Below, piece by piece: positions 8,300-16,301 of a stretch of DNA of 64,000 nt; position 1 is the stretch's first letter, and each line of letters opens with the position of its first letter. This DNA comes from an uncultured Alphaproteobacteria bacterium. GTDB lineage: Bacteria; Pseudomonadota; Alphaproteobacteria; RF32; CAG-239. Position numbers and translations under genes: made by a program. The DNA lies in the NCBI GenBank assembly GCA_944392835.1, contig CALXYB010000001.1:220563-284562 (forward strand), written 5' to 3'. The notes under the pieces were generated by a model. That model made no database searches, was not told the DNA's origin, and was given only the letters and a program-made list of their open reading frames with translations.

Positions 8300-8820
8300 C
8301 CCAATTCTCCTAATTTTAGATTATATTAGATGTGCTTAAGAAAAAGTAAAACAAAAAATTAAACTTCTCTCATTCAGAGTTTAAATGTTGCAATGTCATG
8401 TATAATGAAAAAGGCAGGATTTTTTATCTCGCATGTAAAAGTTTTAAGTAAAATTAACTAAAAAAATAATCTTATCTTGTATGGCTTGCATGGTATCCCG
8501 ATATTAAAATAAAGAGACAAAGAACAAATCTTCATCTCTCATTCATTTAATACTATATGATGGATGAACTCTCACATTTATATTGTCGTGTTATTCATCA
8601 AATTGGAGCGGTAAAAACTCAACCTGTGCGTAAGTTTAATATAAAAAGGAATTTGCAAACTTTTATAGATATCTTATTTACAATCCCCGGAACTATTGAA
8701 GCAACAAACATTACAACTACTTGTAAAACAAAGGCTTGTATTTGAGATAGTCCGTGTAACAAGCGGGAATTGATGTCTATAACGACACCTAACACGGACT
8801 CGATTAAATTATTGATTTAA
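8300..8820. other. Intergenic stretch between the accessory block and tRNA-Trp
   Basis: No gene is supported. A 62-codon plus-strand ORF at 8557-8745 lacks a ribosome site and any family resemblance. An exact TATAAT occurs at 8401-8406 without a matching -35. A 9-bp inverted repeat, AGTCCGTGT (8749-8757) and ACACGGACT (8792-8800), encloses a 34-base loop and could fold as RNA or mark an element end. Confidence 0.45.
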
Positions 8821-8848
8821 AAAGAAAAAAGACGCTTTTTAGCGTCTT
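8821..8848 (-). terminator. Terminator downstream of tRNA-Trp
   Basis: AAGACGCT (8829-8836) and AGCGTCTT (8841-8848) form a tight hairpin with a four-base loop, followed on the minus strand by TTTTTTCTTT. It lies 9 bases past the tRNA 3' end. It means tRNA-Trp is not co-transcribed with genes further downstream in this window. Confidence 0.85.
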
Positions 8849-8857
8849 CATCTTGAC

Positions 8858-8933
8858 TGGCAGGGGCAGTAAGATTCGAACTCACGACACTCGGTTTTGG
8901 AGACCGATGCTCTACCAACTGAGCTATACCCCT
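8858..8933 (-). tRNA. tRNA-Trp (anticodon CCA)
   Basis: A 76-nt cloverleaf beginning AGGGGTATAGCTCAGTTGG and ending TGCCCCTGCCA with encoded CCA. The anticodon loop CTCCAAA gives CCA. The T-loop GTTCGAATC and a seven-pair acceptor stem are present. In many proteobacteria tRNA-Trp is followed by secE-nusG, but here the 3' side faces the AT-rich accessory block, which fits the frequent use of tRNA 3' ends as integration sites. Confidence 0.97.
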
Positions 8934-9057
8934 ATTTTCAACTTGCTTATCCTTGATACACAAATCCCATAAATTAATCAAGAACTTTTTTATCCCTTCA
9001 ACAAAAAAGAGCTTCGTTTTTTATACGAAACTCTTTTTCTAAAATTAGCTTTCTTAC

Positions 9058-9507
9058 CTAAATATGCAACCGGCGCACCGATATACATATATTTGCAGCC
9101 TTTTCGCACATCCTGCCTTTGTGGAAGTGAACATAACTTTGCAGTTCCCTCTTATCCGCGGTCTTGGCAAAATCCACTTCCAAAGCATTGCGGAAACGTT
9201 GCTTGGAATAATACACTTTTCTTAATCCCTTGGGAGCTCGTCGCAAACGTCGCTCCTGCTCAGGACTAAGATTGTATTTTTTTGCAAACATACCGAGCAC
9301 CACGCGGTTATCGGTCGTTATAATCTCATCCTGCACACGCGGTGCAAATGGCTTGTACGAAAGTACAAAATAAATTTTCTCCCATTGTTGGGAATGGGTT
9401 AAATAAATCTCGCCATCAATAGACAAGCCAAATTCCTTATACATCTCGGCAAATTCTTCTAATTTGCTTTCATCAATGTACTTTTTTTCATCACTAAAAC
9501 TCAACAT
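9058..9507 (-). CDS. Hypothetical protein, 149 aa
   Basis: A soluble, charged protein with no signal peptide or membrane segment and no family I recognise. The middle contains RVVLGMFAKKYNLSPEQERRLRRAPKGLRKVYYSKQRF split by basic residues, suggesting a helical nucleic-acid- or protein-binding segment. The C-terminus has scattered Cys. The ribosome site is weak (TTTGAAG), the same sequence as before the gene at 20733-21254. It lies between tuf and tRNA-Trp on their strand, where conserved genomes usually have no gene, so it may be lineage-specific. Confidence 0.6.
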   Translation of the reverse strand: MLSFSDEKKYIDESKLEEFAEMYKEFGLSIDGEIYLTHSQQWEKIYFVLSYKPFAPRVQDEIITTDNRVVLGMFAKKYNLSPEQERRLRRAPKGLRKVYYSKQRFRNALEVDFAKTADKRELQSYVHFHKGRMCEKAANICISVRRLHI

Positions 9508-9637
9508 AACTTCAAAGTTTTAAGGTGAATATTTAGATTAATAACTCTCGGACGAATTATTTCTCAACACAACAATCAACCGCACAATAATTCTTATTTA
9601 GACAAAAAATTACCATATAAGATATTAATTGTCAAAA

Positions 9638-9668
9638 AGAAAAGCTGTTGTTAAACAACAGCTTTTCT
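9638..9668 (-). terminator. Hairpin terminator overlapping the stop codon of the next gene
   Basis: AGAAAAGCTGTTGTT (9638-9652) pairs perfectly with AACAACAGCTTTTCT (9654-9668), leaving a one-base centre in DNA and a small loop in RNA. The stem includes the stop codon at 9651-9653, so termination is built into the end of the coding region. The trailing T-run on the minus strand is short. Confidence 0.6.
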
Positions 9669-10085
9669 ATTATAAAAACATCCAACACATAAAAATGCAA
9701 AACCTAAAGCTAAGCTAATTGCATAAACTTGCTTTGCATCTGCATTAACTTTTTGCATAAAAAGTCCCCAATCAACATCCTTAGATGCCAAATAAAATTT
9801 GCCATTCCAAGAATAAAGGATAACTGTATCAGAGACCTCCACATCTTTTTTTCCAACATCAGCAAAATCTCTGAAACTAATCACTTTTCGTACAACAGGC
9901 CCATTTTCCGTCATAATTTCCACATATTCAGAATCTAAAATATTATACGGATTCAGAGAGAGAACAGTACCACAAAAAGCTTTTTCAGCCTCTGCATTAG
10001 TAGGAGGAAAATTCTTTTTACCAAATTTAACAAAAATACCAAATACAAGCAGTAATACTGCAATTGACAATAATACTCGTTTCAT
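9651..10085 (-). CDS. Hypothetical two-membrane-segment protein
   Basis: A protein of about 144 aa with an N-terminal membrane segment (VLLSIAVLLLVFGIFV), an extracytoplasmic middle domain of about 90 residues with VEIMTENGPVVRKVISF, and a C-terminal membrane segment (AISLALGFAFLCVGCFY) followed by a basic end. No family is recognised. The ATG at 10085 is preferred over a TTG 24 bases upstream because it places a short basic MKR segment before the membrane helix, but neither has a strong ribosome site. It lies downstream of tuf on the same strand, behind the tuf terminator. Confidence 0.65.
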   Translation of the reverse strand: MKRVLLSIAVLLLVFGIFVKFGKKNFPPTNAEAEKAFCGTVLSLNPYNILDSEYVEIMTENGPVVRKVISFRDFADVGKKDVEVSDTVILYSWNGKFYLASKDVDWGLFMQKVNADAKQVYAISLALGFAFLCVGCFYNRKAVV

Positions 10086-10196
10086 AAGCTTAAATTTTAA
10101 ATTAAACAATAGTAAAAACTTTTATACCATAGCTAACACAATTAATGAAATTTGTCAAAATTTTCTTCAATTTTCATTTTTTTCAAAAACACATAC

Positions 10197-10231
10197 AAAA
10201 AAAGAGGTTTCCGATTTTGGAAACCTCTTTT
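10197..10231 (-). terminator. Terminator of tuf
   Basis: AAAAGAGGTTTCC (10200-10212) pairs with GGAAACCTCTTTT (10219-10231) over a six-base loop, with a T-run on the minus strand. It begins 27 bases past the tuf stop. Confidence 0.85.
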
Positions 10232-10257
10232 AACTTAATTCAGGTATATATCTCAGA

Positions 10258-11448
10258 TTACTTCAAAATCTTTGATACAACGCCGGCACCTACCGTACGA
10301 CCACCTTCACGAATAGCAAAACGCAATCCTTCGTTCATTGCTACCGGGTGAATCAATTTGGCTGTCATACGAATGTTATCTCCGGGCATTACCATTTCCG
10401 TTCCTTCCGGCAACTCAATAGCTCCGGTTACGTCTGTTGTACGGAAATAGAACTGTGGACGATAGTTGCTGAAGAACGGAGTATGACGACCGCCTTCTTC
10501 CTTCGTCAAAATATAGCATTCGCATGTAAAGTCTGTGTGCGGAGTAATAGAACCAGGAGCGGCCAAAACTTGTCCACGCTCTACTTCTTCTCTCTTTGTA
10601 CCACGCAACAATACACCGATGTTATCGCCGGCTTCGCCTTCATCCAACAACTTACGGAACATTTCAATACCTGTACATGTTGTCTTCTGTGTCGGCTTAA
10701 TGCCTACGATTTCAATTTCATCACCCACATGCAATACACCACGCTCTACACGACCGGTTACTACCGTACCACGGCCTGAAATTGAGAATACGTCTTCAAT
10801 CGGCATCAAGAACGGTTTATCTTTCGGACGTTCCGGTTGCGGAATGTAGCTATCTACTGCCTTCATCAATTCAATGATGGAGTCATGGCCAATCTTCGGA
10901 TCGCCGTTTTCCAATACTGCCAAAGCTGAACCTTTAATAATCGGAATCTCATCTCCTGGGAAGTCATAAGACTTCAACAAGTCTCTGATTTCCATTTCTA
11001 CCAATTCCAACAATTCCGGATCATCTACTTGGTCTACTTTGTTCATGTAAACAACCAATGCCGGTACACCTACTTGACGTGCCAACAAAATGTGCTCACG
11101 TGTTTGCGGCATCGGACCATCTGCTGCTGATACTACCAAAATTGCTCCATCCATCTGAGCGGCACCGGTAATCATGTTCTTTACATAGTCGGCGTGACCC
11201 GGGCAGTCTACGTGTGCATAGTGACGATTCGGTGTTTCATATTCTACGTGTGAGGTAGAAATGGTAATACCGCGTGCCTTCTCTTCAGGTGCCTTATCAA
11301 TTTGATCATAGGCTGTGAAGCTTGCTCCACCTTCTTCTGCCAATACTTTTGTAATGGCTGCTGTCAAAGTGGTTTTACCATGGTCTACGTGACCAATCGT
11401 TCCAATGTTGCAGTGCGGCTTTGTCCGCTCAAATTTTTCTTTTGCCAT
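10258..11448 (-). CDS. tuf: Translation elongation factor Tu
   Basis: Full-length 396-aa EF-Tu, the GTPase that delivers aminoacyl-tRNA to the ribosome. G1 is GHVDHGKT at residues 19-26, G3 DCPGHADY, G4 NKVD and G5 GSAL. Domains II and III are complete, ending [11 protein letters not shown]. Length equals the family norm. It lies downstream of tRNA-Tyr and tRNA-Gly, a classical tRNA-tuf operon arrangement, and probably uses the promoter at 11771-11799. The ribosome site is AGGA. Codon usage looks more biased than that of its neighbours, as expected for a highly expressed gene. Confidence 0.99.
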   Translation of the reverse strand: MAKEKFERTKPHCNIGTIGHVDHGKTTLTAAITKVLAEEGGASFTAYDQIDKAPEEKARGITISTSHVEYETPNRHYAHVDCPGHADYVKNMITGAAQMDGAILVVSAADGPMPQTREHILLARQVGVPALVVYMNKVDQVDDPELLELVEMEIRDLLKSYDFPGDEIPIIKGSALAVLENGDPKIGHDSIIELMKAVDSYIPQPERPKDKPFLMPIEDVFSISGRGTVVTGRVERGVLHVGDEIEIVGIKPTQKTTCTGIEMFRKLLDEGEAGDNIGVLLRGTKREEVERGQVLAAPGSITPHTDFTCECYILTKEEGGRHTPFFSNYRPQFYFRTTDVTGAIELPEGTEMVMPGDNIRMTAKLIHPVAMNEGLRFAIREGGRTVGAGVVSKILK

Positions 11449-11504
11449 AGTTGTTTAATCCTAAGTTTAAGTTGTTAAGACATTCTCAAAATGCAGGGGA
11501 AAAT

Positions 11505-11578
11505 TGGAGCGGGTGAGGGGAATCGAACCCCCGTCATAAGCTTGGAAGGCTTCTGCTCTACCATTGAGCTACACCCGC
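11505..11578 (-). tRNA. tRNA-Gly (anticodon TCC)
   Basis: A 74-nt cloverleaf starting GCGGGTGTAGCTCAATGG and ending CACCCGCTCCA with encoded CCA. The loop CTTCCAA gives anticodon TCC. It lies between tRNA-Tyr and tuf on the same strand. Confidence 0.96.
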
Positions 11579-11623
11579 TTAATCAACCTCTTCATCAAGA
11601 GTTCCCTTATGGCTCAAGATAAA

Positions 11624-11709
11624 TGGTGGAGGGGGATGGATTCGAACCATCGTAGACGTTCGTCGACGGATTTACAGTCCGTTGCATTTGACCGCTCTGC
11701 CACCCCTCC
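11624..11709 (-). tRNA. tRNA-Tyr (anticodon GTA)
   Basis: An 86-nt class II tRNA with a long variable arm, starting GGAGGGGTGGCAGAGCGG and ending CCCCCTCCACCA. The anticodon loop CTGTAAA gives GTA. First gene of the tRNA-Tyr/tRNA-Gly/tuf unit. Confidence 0.96.
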
Positions 11710-11770
11710 GATTTAAAACTTCAGCCGGGATAGAGGATTTTAATATCCTTTTTGTTATTCACTAACACGC

Positions 11771-11799
11771 AAATAATAACATTTTTGCGCAACTGTCAA
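11771..11799 (-). promoter_or_regulatory. Sigma-70-type promoter of the tRNA-Tyr/tRNA-Gly/tuf operon
   Basis: On the minus strand a perfect TTGACA (11794-11799) is followed after 17 bases by TTATTT (11771-11776). It lies about 60 bases upstream of tRNA-Tyr. A small hairpin (AGGAT/ATCCT) lies in the leader. Confidence 0.7.
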
Positions 11800-11841
11800 C
11801 ACATTTTTTCTATTTTAAGATTTATTTTCGGATAAGTTTGC

Positions 11842-13557
11842 CTAACAAGCCAAAGCCAAAAGCTTTTGCTCAGCTTCTTTTACGGCCTCAGGAATCCCGA
11901 CATGGAACAAAATCCCGTCATTAACCACAAACCCCAAGCGACCTTTTTCTTGAGCTTTATCAAACAGATCGCGCAATGAAAACTTTCCGTTCGGACTGTC
12001 CTTAAAGACTCTGGGATGCACAATAGACACTCCGGTAAACCAATAAGGATATCCCTCCTCCTTATTCACATTACGTTCAAGTTTTCCATCCTCATTCACC
12101 CGATAATTTCCGATACCTTTGCCATTATCGCCGAAAATCTGATTCATCGGGTGCAGCAAAAGCAAAATATCATATTTATTGTCATCCCATTCATCAAGCA
12201 TCTGCCGCATTGCAGGTTTAAAACCTTTATCTATCCACAAAGTATCACTATTCATGGCAAAGAAAGCGTTTTGCCCCATAAGATGCAGCGCATTTTTGAT
12301 TCCGCCACCGGTTTCCAAAGCCTCTGCTTCTTCAGAAAATTGAATATTAAATTCTTTTTGTTTTTCCAAATGTTTTTTAATCAATTCACCTTTATAACAA
12401 ACATTAACCACCACATCCTTAATGCCTGTTTCTTTAAGCTTGTCAAAATTATAATCTATCAAAGCTTTGCCGTTAACCTCAATCAACGGCTTAGGCAGAC
12501 TTTCTGTCAGCTCACCCATACGCACACCGCGTCCGGCAGCCAAAACAAAAGCCTTGGTAATATTTTTAGGCTGCGGAACACATCTTTTTTCCTCTGGCAA
12601 AACTTCATCCAGCCAAGCTTTCAACTTCGCAAATTTTGGATAAGTCAGAGTCTTTTTCAAAAGTTCCAAGGCATGCGGCACATATTGCGCATAATGGGGT
12701 TTTTGACTGACTGTTATCAGTGTTGTAAAACGACCGATAACTCGCATATGCCGAAGCAAAGCCAAGAAGGCATAAGCATCTTCAAAATCTTCGCGCTCAA
12801 CACCTTCAATATTTGCAAAGAAATATTCCTTTAATTTCTGCGCCACCTCGGGAGAGATATCTCTTCTTTCATCCTCAATAAGGCTCGCCAAATCATATAA
12901 CGACGGTCCCCACATAGCATCCTGAAAATCAATAATTCCGTATCGTTTATCATAGGAAGGAAGCATAACATTATTGACGTGATAATCCCACATTACCAAA
13001 GAAGCCGGAACTTTGGAGGACATCGGCAACAATTCATCAATCAAGCTCAAAAACTTTTCTCTTTGCGCAGCACTTAAACACTTGCCGAGAGCCAAAGGCA
13101 TATACCAATTCAAAAACAAACAAAAGTCTTTAATAATAAAAGCTTTATCCATATCCCGAATATAATCCGGACGTTTGGTGTTTTTATAAATGGTCAGCAA
13201 AGCATCAACCGCAGGCTTTAGCACTTCCGCGTCATTTTTGCCGTCCAAGGCCGAAGCAACGTCTTTATTACCGAAATCTTCCAACAATAAAAAACCTTCA
13301 TCAACTTTTTGCGCATAAATCTTCGGAGCCAACACGCCGACAGAGCGAAGTAACTCATCAATCTTAACAAATTCGCGGATTCGCGTATAAGGACTTTCAT
13401 CATCCATTAAAACGGCCGTTGTTCCGTCTTTTTTCAGCACTCTGAAATACTTGCGTACCGAGGCATCTGCCACCATATTTTCCAAACAAAAATCTTTAAG
13501 GCCGCATTCTTCTTCCAAAAAGGCTTTTATTTTTGCTTCACGCTGCTTGTTTTCCAT
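11842..13557 (-). CDS. Fused AmgK sugar kinase and MurU nucleotidyltransferase
   Basis: A 571-aa fusion of two cell-wall recycling enzymes. Residues 1-320 are an aminoglycoside-phosphotransferase-fold kinase like AmgK (anomeric MurNAc/GlcNAc kinase), with LLLEDFG at 91-97, the catalytic loop MWDYHVNNVM at 189-198 and the metal site IIDFQDAMWGPSLYDLASL near 208-226. Residues 334-571 are a nucleotidyltransferase like MurU (MurNAc-1-P uridylyltransferase), starting AFVLAAGRGVRMGELTESLP and followed by KPL. Together they would turn recycled MurNAc into UDP-MurNAc, bypassing de novo synthesis. In most alphaproteobacteria and pseudomonads these are separate neighbouring genes, so one polypeptide is unusual. 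The start has AAAGGAG. It is divergent from the phosphatase gene. Substrate assignment is by family. Confidence 0.87.
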   Translation of the reverse strand: MENKQREAKIKAFLEEECGLKDFCLENMVADASVRKYFRVLKKDGTTAVLMDDESPYTRIREFVKIDELLRSVGVLAPKIYAQKVDEGFLLLEDFGNKDVASALDGKNDAEVLKPAVDALLTIYKNTKRPDYIRDMDKAFIIKDFCLFLNWYMPLALGKCLSAAQREKFLSLIDELLPMSSKVPASLVMWDYHVNNVMLPSYDKRYGIIDFQDAMWGPSLYDLASLIEDERRDISPEVAQKLKEYFFANIEGVEREDFEDAYAFLALLRHMRVIGRFTTLITVSQKPHYAQYVPHALELLKKTLTYPKFAKLKAWLDEVLPEEKRCVPQPKNITKAFVLAAGRGVRMGELTESLPKPLIEVNGKALIDYNFDKLKETGIKDVVVNVCYKGELIKKHLEKQKEFNIQFSEEAEALETGGGIKNALHLMGQNAFFAMNSDTLWIDKGFKPAMRQMLDEWDDNKYDILLLLHPMNQIFGDNGKGIGNYRVNEDGKLERNVNKEEGYPYWFTGVSIVHPRVFKDSPNGKFSLRDLFDKAQEKGRLGFVVNDGILFHVGIPEAVKEAEQKLLALAC

Positions 13558-13636
13558 TGACCCATACTCCTTTAACGGCTATCATACCTTTTTATACGGC
13601 AATTACAATTAAAAAAGCCTAAATGGCGGAGGTTTT

Positions 13637-14290
13637 ATGAGCATAAAATATGTTGTTTTTGATTGGGACGGCACCTTGGCCGACACCTACCCCGTTATCT
13701 CCGCCGCCTATAACTACACTTTTGATAAACTAGGCTTACCGCGCATTCCCTATGATGAAATAAAAAGCTTAACCAGCACTCTTCCCAACAAAGATACGCT
13801 GGGCTTTATCTTCAAGGAAAGAAAAGATACGGCAAGCAAGGCCTATTATGAATACATAACCGCCCATCATGCCGCCAACTTGCAAGCCATGCCCTCCGCA
13901 AAAGAAGTCTTGGAATTTTGCCGCAAGCAAGACTTAAAAACTTATCTTCTCACCAACAAAAAAACCTTATACATTAAGGAAGAGATTGCCAAACTAGGCT
14001 TTGAAAATCTGTTTGATAAAGTTATAGCTGCCGGAGAATATGCCGAGGATAAACCTCACCCCATCGCCACACACGCCGTCTTTGACGGAAAACTTCCGCC
14101 CGCGGATGAAATTTTGGTTATAGGCGACGGCGAGGCAGATATTCAAACCGCCGCGACTTATACGCATAATGGCAAACAAGCCTTTTGTGCAATTTATGAC
14201 CCCAGAGACAAATTCAAAAACAAAGCAACTTTCACAATCCAAAATTTATATCAAGTCATTGATATCATAAAAAATTTAAATGCCGAATAA
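13637..14290 (+). CDS. HAD-family phosphatase (phosphoglycolate-phosphatase-like)
   Basis: A 217-aa haloacid-dehalogenase phosphatase. Motif I is FDWDGTLADTYP with the nucleophile Asp. A helical cap follows, then motif II LLTNK, the motif III lysine in AEDKPHP, and motif IV VIGDGEADI. The layout matches Gph-type phosphoglycolate phosphatases and similar small-metabolite phosphatases, so the exact substrate cannot be read. The start is supported by GGAGG eight bases upstream. The next gene (rlmB) begins ten bases after its stop, so the two are likely co-transcribed. Confidence 0.85.
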   Translation: MSIKYVVFDWDGTLADTYPVISAAYNYTFDKLGLPRIPYDEIKSLTSTLPNKDTLGFIFKERKDTASKAYYEYITAHHAANLQAMPSAKEVLEFCRKQDLKTYLLTNKKTLYIKEEIAKLGFENLFDKVIAAGEYAEDKPHPIATHAVFDGKLPPADEILVIGDGEADIQTAATYTHNGKQAFCAIYDPRDKFKNKATFTIQNLYQVIDIIKNLNAE

Positions 14291-14300
14291 GGGAATTAAA

Positions 14301-15062
14301 ATGTCAAAAAAATTCAATAACAACACAGCTCCGAAATCCTCTCTGATTTTATATGGCCGCCACGCCGTAACCGCAGCAATAAACAATCCTGAGCGCAAAA
14401 TAATCAAATTGCTTTGCACCAAAGAAAACGCCGAGGAAGCAAAAACCCTTTGCGCCCAAAGGAATCTACCAACCAATATTTTAAACATTGTTGAGCGTAA
14501 AGAGATTGACCGTCTCTTACCGCAAGATGCCGTACATCAAGGATTCGCGCTTTATTGCTCCGAGCTTCCGGAATATGACTTGGAAGATATCTGCATTTTG
14601 GCTGAGCAAAAAGAAGACTGCCATATTTTGATTTTAGATCAGGTAACCGACCCGCAAAATATCGGTGCCATCATCCGTTCTTGCGTTGCTTTTGACACTC
14701 TGGCCCTGATTATGCAAGACAAAAATTCTCCAACCGAAAACGGTGCAATGGTTAAAGCCTCTGCCGGCACGATAGAACATCTGCCCATCTGCCGCGTAAC
14801 CAACCTCACACGCGCCATCAACCGCCTAAAAGATGCAGGTTTTTGGACTGTCGGCATGGACGGCTACGCCCAAACCACCATAGATAAAATGAACAAAAAA
14901 GGCAAAATTGCCATTATTATGGGTTCTGAGGGCAAAGGGATGCGCCGTCTGGTTGAAGAAAGTTGCGACACCACGGTTCGTCTACCCATCTCCGAAAAAG
15001 TTGAAAGTTTAAATGTCTCAACGGCAGCGGCCATTGCTTTATACGAAGTCAATAAAAAATAG
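14301..15062 (+). CDS. rlmB: SPOUT-family RNA 2'-O-methyltransferase, RlmB-like (TrmH family)
   Basis: A protein of about 253 aa that should methylate a ribose 2'-OH in RNA, most likely 23S rRNA. The N-terminal substrate-binding domain begins ILYGRHAVTAAINN. The SPOUT domain has motif 1 LDQVTDPQNIGAIIRSC, motif 2 IIMGSEGKGMRRLVEE and motif 3 LPISEKVESLNVSTAAAIAL. An upstream in-frame ATG at 14280 overlaps the phosphatase gene, but AAGGGA before 14301 makes that the better start. RlmB versus another TrmH-group enzyme cannot be decided with certainty; length and the N-terminal domain favour RlmB. Confidence 0.88.
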   Translation: MSKKFNNNTAPKSSLILYGRHAVTAAINNPERKIIKLLCTKENAEEAKTLCAQRNLPTNILNIVERKEIDRLLPQDAVHQGFALYCSELPEYDLEDICILAEQKEDCHILILDQVTDPQNIGAIIRSCVAFDTLALIMQDKNSPTENGAMVKASAGTIEHLPICRVTNLTRAINRLKDAGFWTVGMDGYAQTTIDKMNKKGKIAIIMGSEGKGMRRLVEESCDTTVRLPISEKVESLNVSTAAAIALYEVNKK

Positions 15063-15123
15063 TTAGGATTCATTAACTTTCTTCTTTTATATTAAAGGGA
15101 TAAATGATGAAAGGAGAAATATC

Positions 15124-15564
15124 ATGATAAAAAAACTTATTACCACAGGCTTTGTCCTCATCGTTGCTTTTCTTGTCGCGTGCAAGTTTAACTTTACTCA
15201 AAAAGAAAATATTCCGACAACTTCCGCTCCTTCTTTCGCCAATGATGTTATCTCTGCCTTAAATAAACAAAAAGCAAAATCTGTTGTCATTTTGGCGCTT
15301 AATAATCCGGCAGATGTTCGCAACGCCGACAGAACAATCGCCGCACTGGAAGAAACAAATATAAAACTCCTTACCTATGAGATTTATGACAAAAAAACCA
15401 GCGCCGAACGCTTATTGGAAGTAGCAAAAGCCAAGGGAATCCCTGAAGTCTTTTGCGTCAATGGCAAGCTCATTTCTCCCACAGAATTTGATAACTTTAT
15501 CACACAAGAGCTTTCCGGCAAAAAGATTAATAAAACCAAAGCAAAACCTGTCTCCCAAAAATAA
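15124..15564 (+). CDS. Putative lipoprotein with thioredoxin-like features
   Basis: A 146-aa protein with a lipoprotein signal (MIKKLITTGFVLIVAFLVAC, Cys20 as lipidation site). The mature part has a pattern reminiscent of a thioredoxin/glutaredoxin fold without an active-site CxxC: VVILALNNPADVRNADRTI, then a second segment with GIPEVFCVNGKLISP, where cis-Pro-like IPEVF lies. A strong AAGGAG ribosome site is present. It precedes the ABC transporter genes by 11 bases and may be part of that operon. No family name can be assigned with confidence. Confidence 0.7.
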   Translation: MIKKLITTGFVLIVAFLVACKFNFTQKENIPTTSAPSFANDVISALNKQKAKSVVILALNNPADVRNADRTIAALEETNIKLLTYEIYDKKTSAERLLEVAKAKGIPEVFCVNGKLISPTEFDNFITQELSGKKINKTKAKPVSQK

Positions 15565-15575
15565 GGAGTTTTACT

Positions 15576-16301
15576 TTGACACCTACCATTAAAACTCTCA
15601 ATTTGACCAAAACCTATGGTCAAATCAGAGCCGTTAACAACATCAGTTTTTCGGCCACCAAAGGTGAGATAATTGCTTTGCTTGGCCCAAACGGAGCCGG
15701 AAAATCCACCCTGATGAATATGATAACCGGATATCTTGCACCATCTTCAGGAGACATTTTTGTACAAGGACAAAATATTCAAGACCACGCCATGGAAGCC
15801 AAAAGAGCCATTGGTTTTTTACCGGAAGGTGCACCGCTATATCCCGATATGAGTGTCAAAAGTTTTTTATACTATATGGCTGAGCTTCGCGGCTTAAATA
15901 AATCTGCCGTTGACAAAGCCGCCGAAACCGCAAACATCACCCATGTTTTAAAGCAAAAAATTGAAACCCTTTCCAAGGGCTACCTGCGGCGTGTCGGATT
16001 CGCTCAGAGCATTTTAAGCAACCCGCCGATTCTTTTGCTGGATGAGCCGACAGATGGCTTAGACCCCAACCAAAAAGAACATATTCGCAACCTCATCAGT
16101 CAAATGGGCAAAGAAAAAACCATTCTTATTTCCACCCACCTTTTGGAAGAAGCCGAAACCGTCTGCAACCGCATCATTATGCTAAACAAAGGCCGCATTA
16201 TGGCTGACGGAAGCTGTGCAGAAATCATCAAACAAAACAAATGCAAATCTTTGGCCGAGGCTTTTCGTAAACTTACCACCTCCGAGGAAGAAAACGAATG
16301 A
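15576..16301 (+). CDS. ABC transporter ATP-binding subunit (GldA/CcmA type)
   Basis: A 241-aa ATPase of the ABC-2 exporter class. Walker A is GPNGAGKST, the signature LSKGYLRRVGFAQ, Walker B ILLLDEPTDGLDP, and the H-loop ISTHLLEEAE. The start codon is TTG, preceded by AAGGAG at eight bases; no ATG fits. It overlaps the next gene by four bases (ATGA), so ATPase and permease are translationally coupled. The partner is a GldF/GldG-like fusion, hence the transporter resembles the GldAFG system. The substrate is unknown; in non-gliding bacteria such systems may act on cell-envelope material. Confidence 0.92.
   Translation: MTPTIKTLNLTKTYGQIRAVNNISFSATKGEIIALLGPNGAGKSTLMNMITGYLAPSSGDIFVQGQNIQDHAMEAKRAIGFLPEGAPLYPDMSVKSFLYYMAELRGLNKSAVDKAAETANITHVLKQKIETLSKGYLRRVGFAQSILSNPPILLLDEPTDGLDPNQKEHIRNLISQMGKEKTILISTHLLEEAETVCNRIIMLNKGRIMADGSCAEIIKQNKCKSLAEAFRKLTTSEEENE

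Noticed and set aside
8557..8745. A 62-codon plus-strand ORF in the gap before tRNA-Trp
   Set aside because: No ribosome site, no family resemblance, and mixed composition in an AT-rich gap; not reported as a gene.
12016..12834. Long plus-strand ORF of 272 codons opposite the AmgK-MurU fusion
   Set aside because: It lies wholly inside a recognised gene on the other strand, lacks a ribosome site and has no domain.
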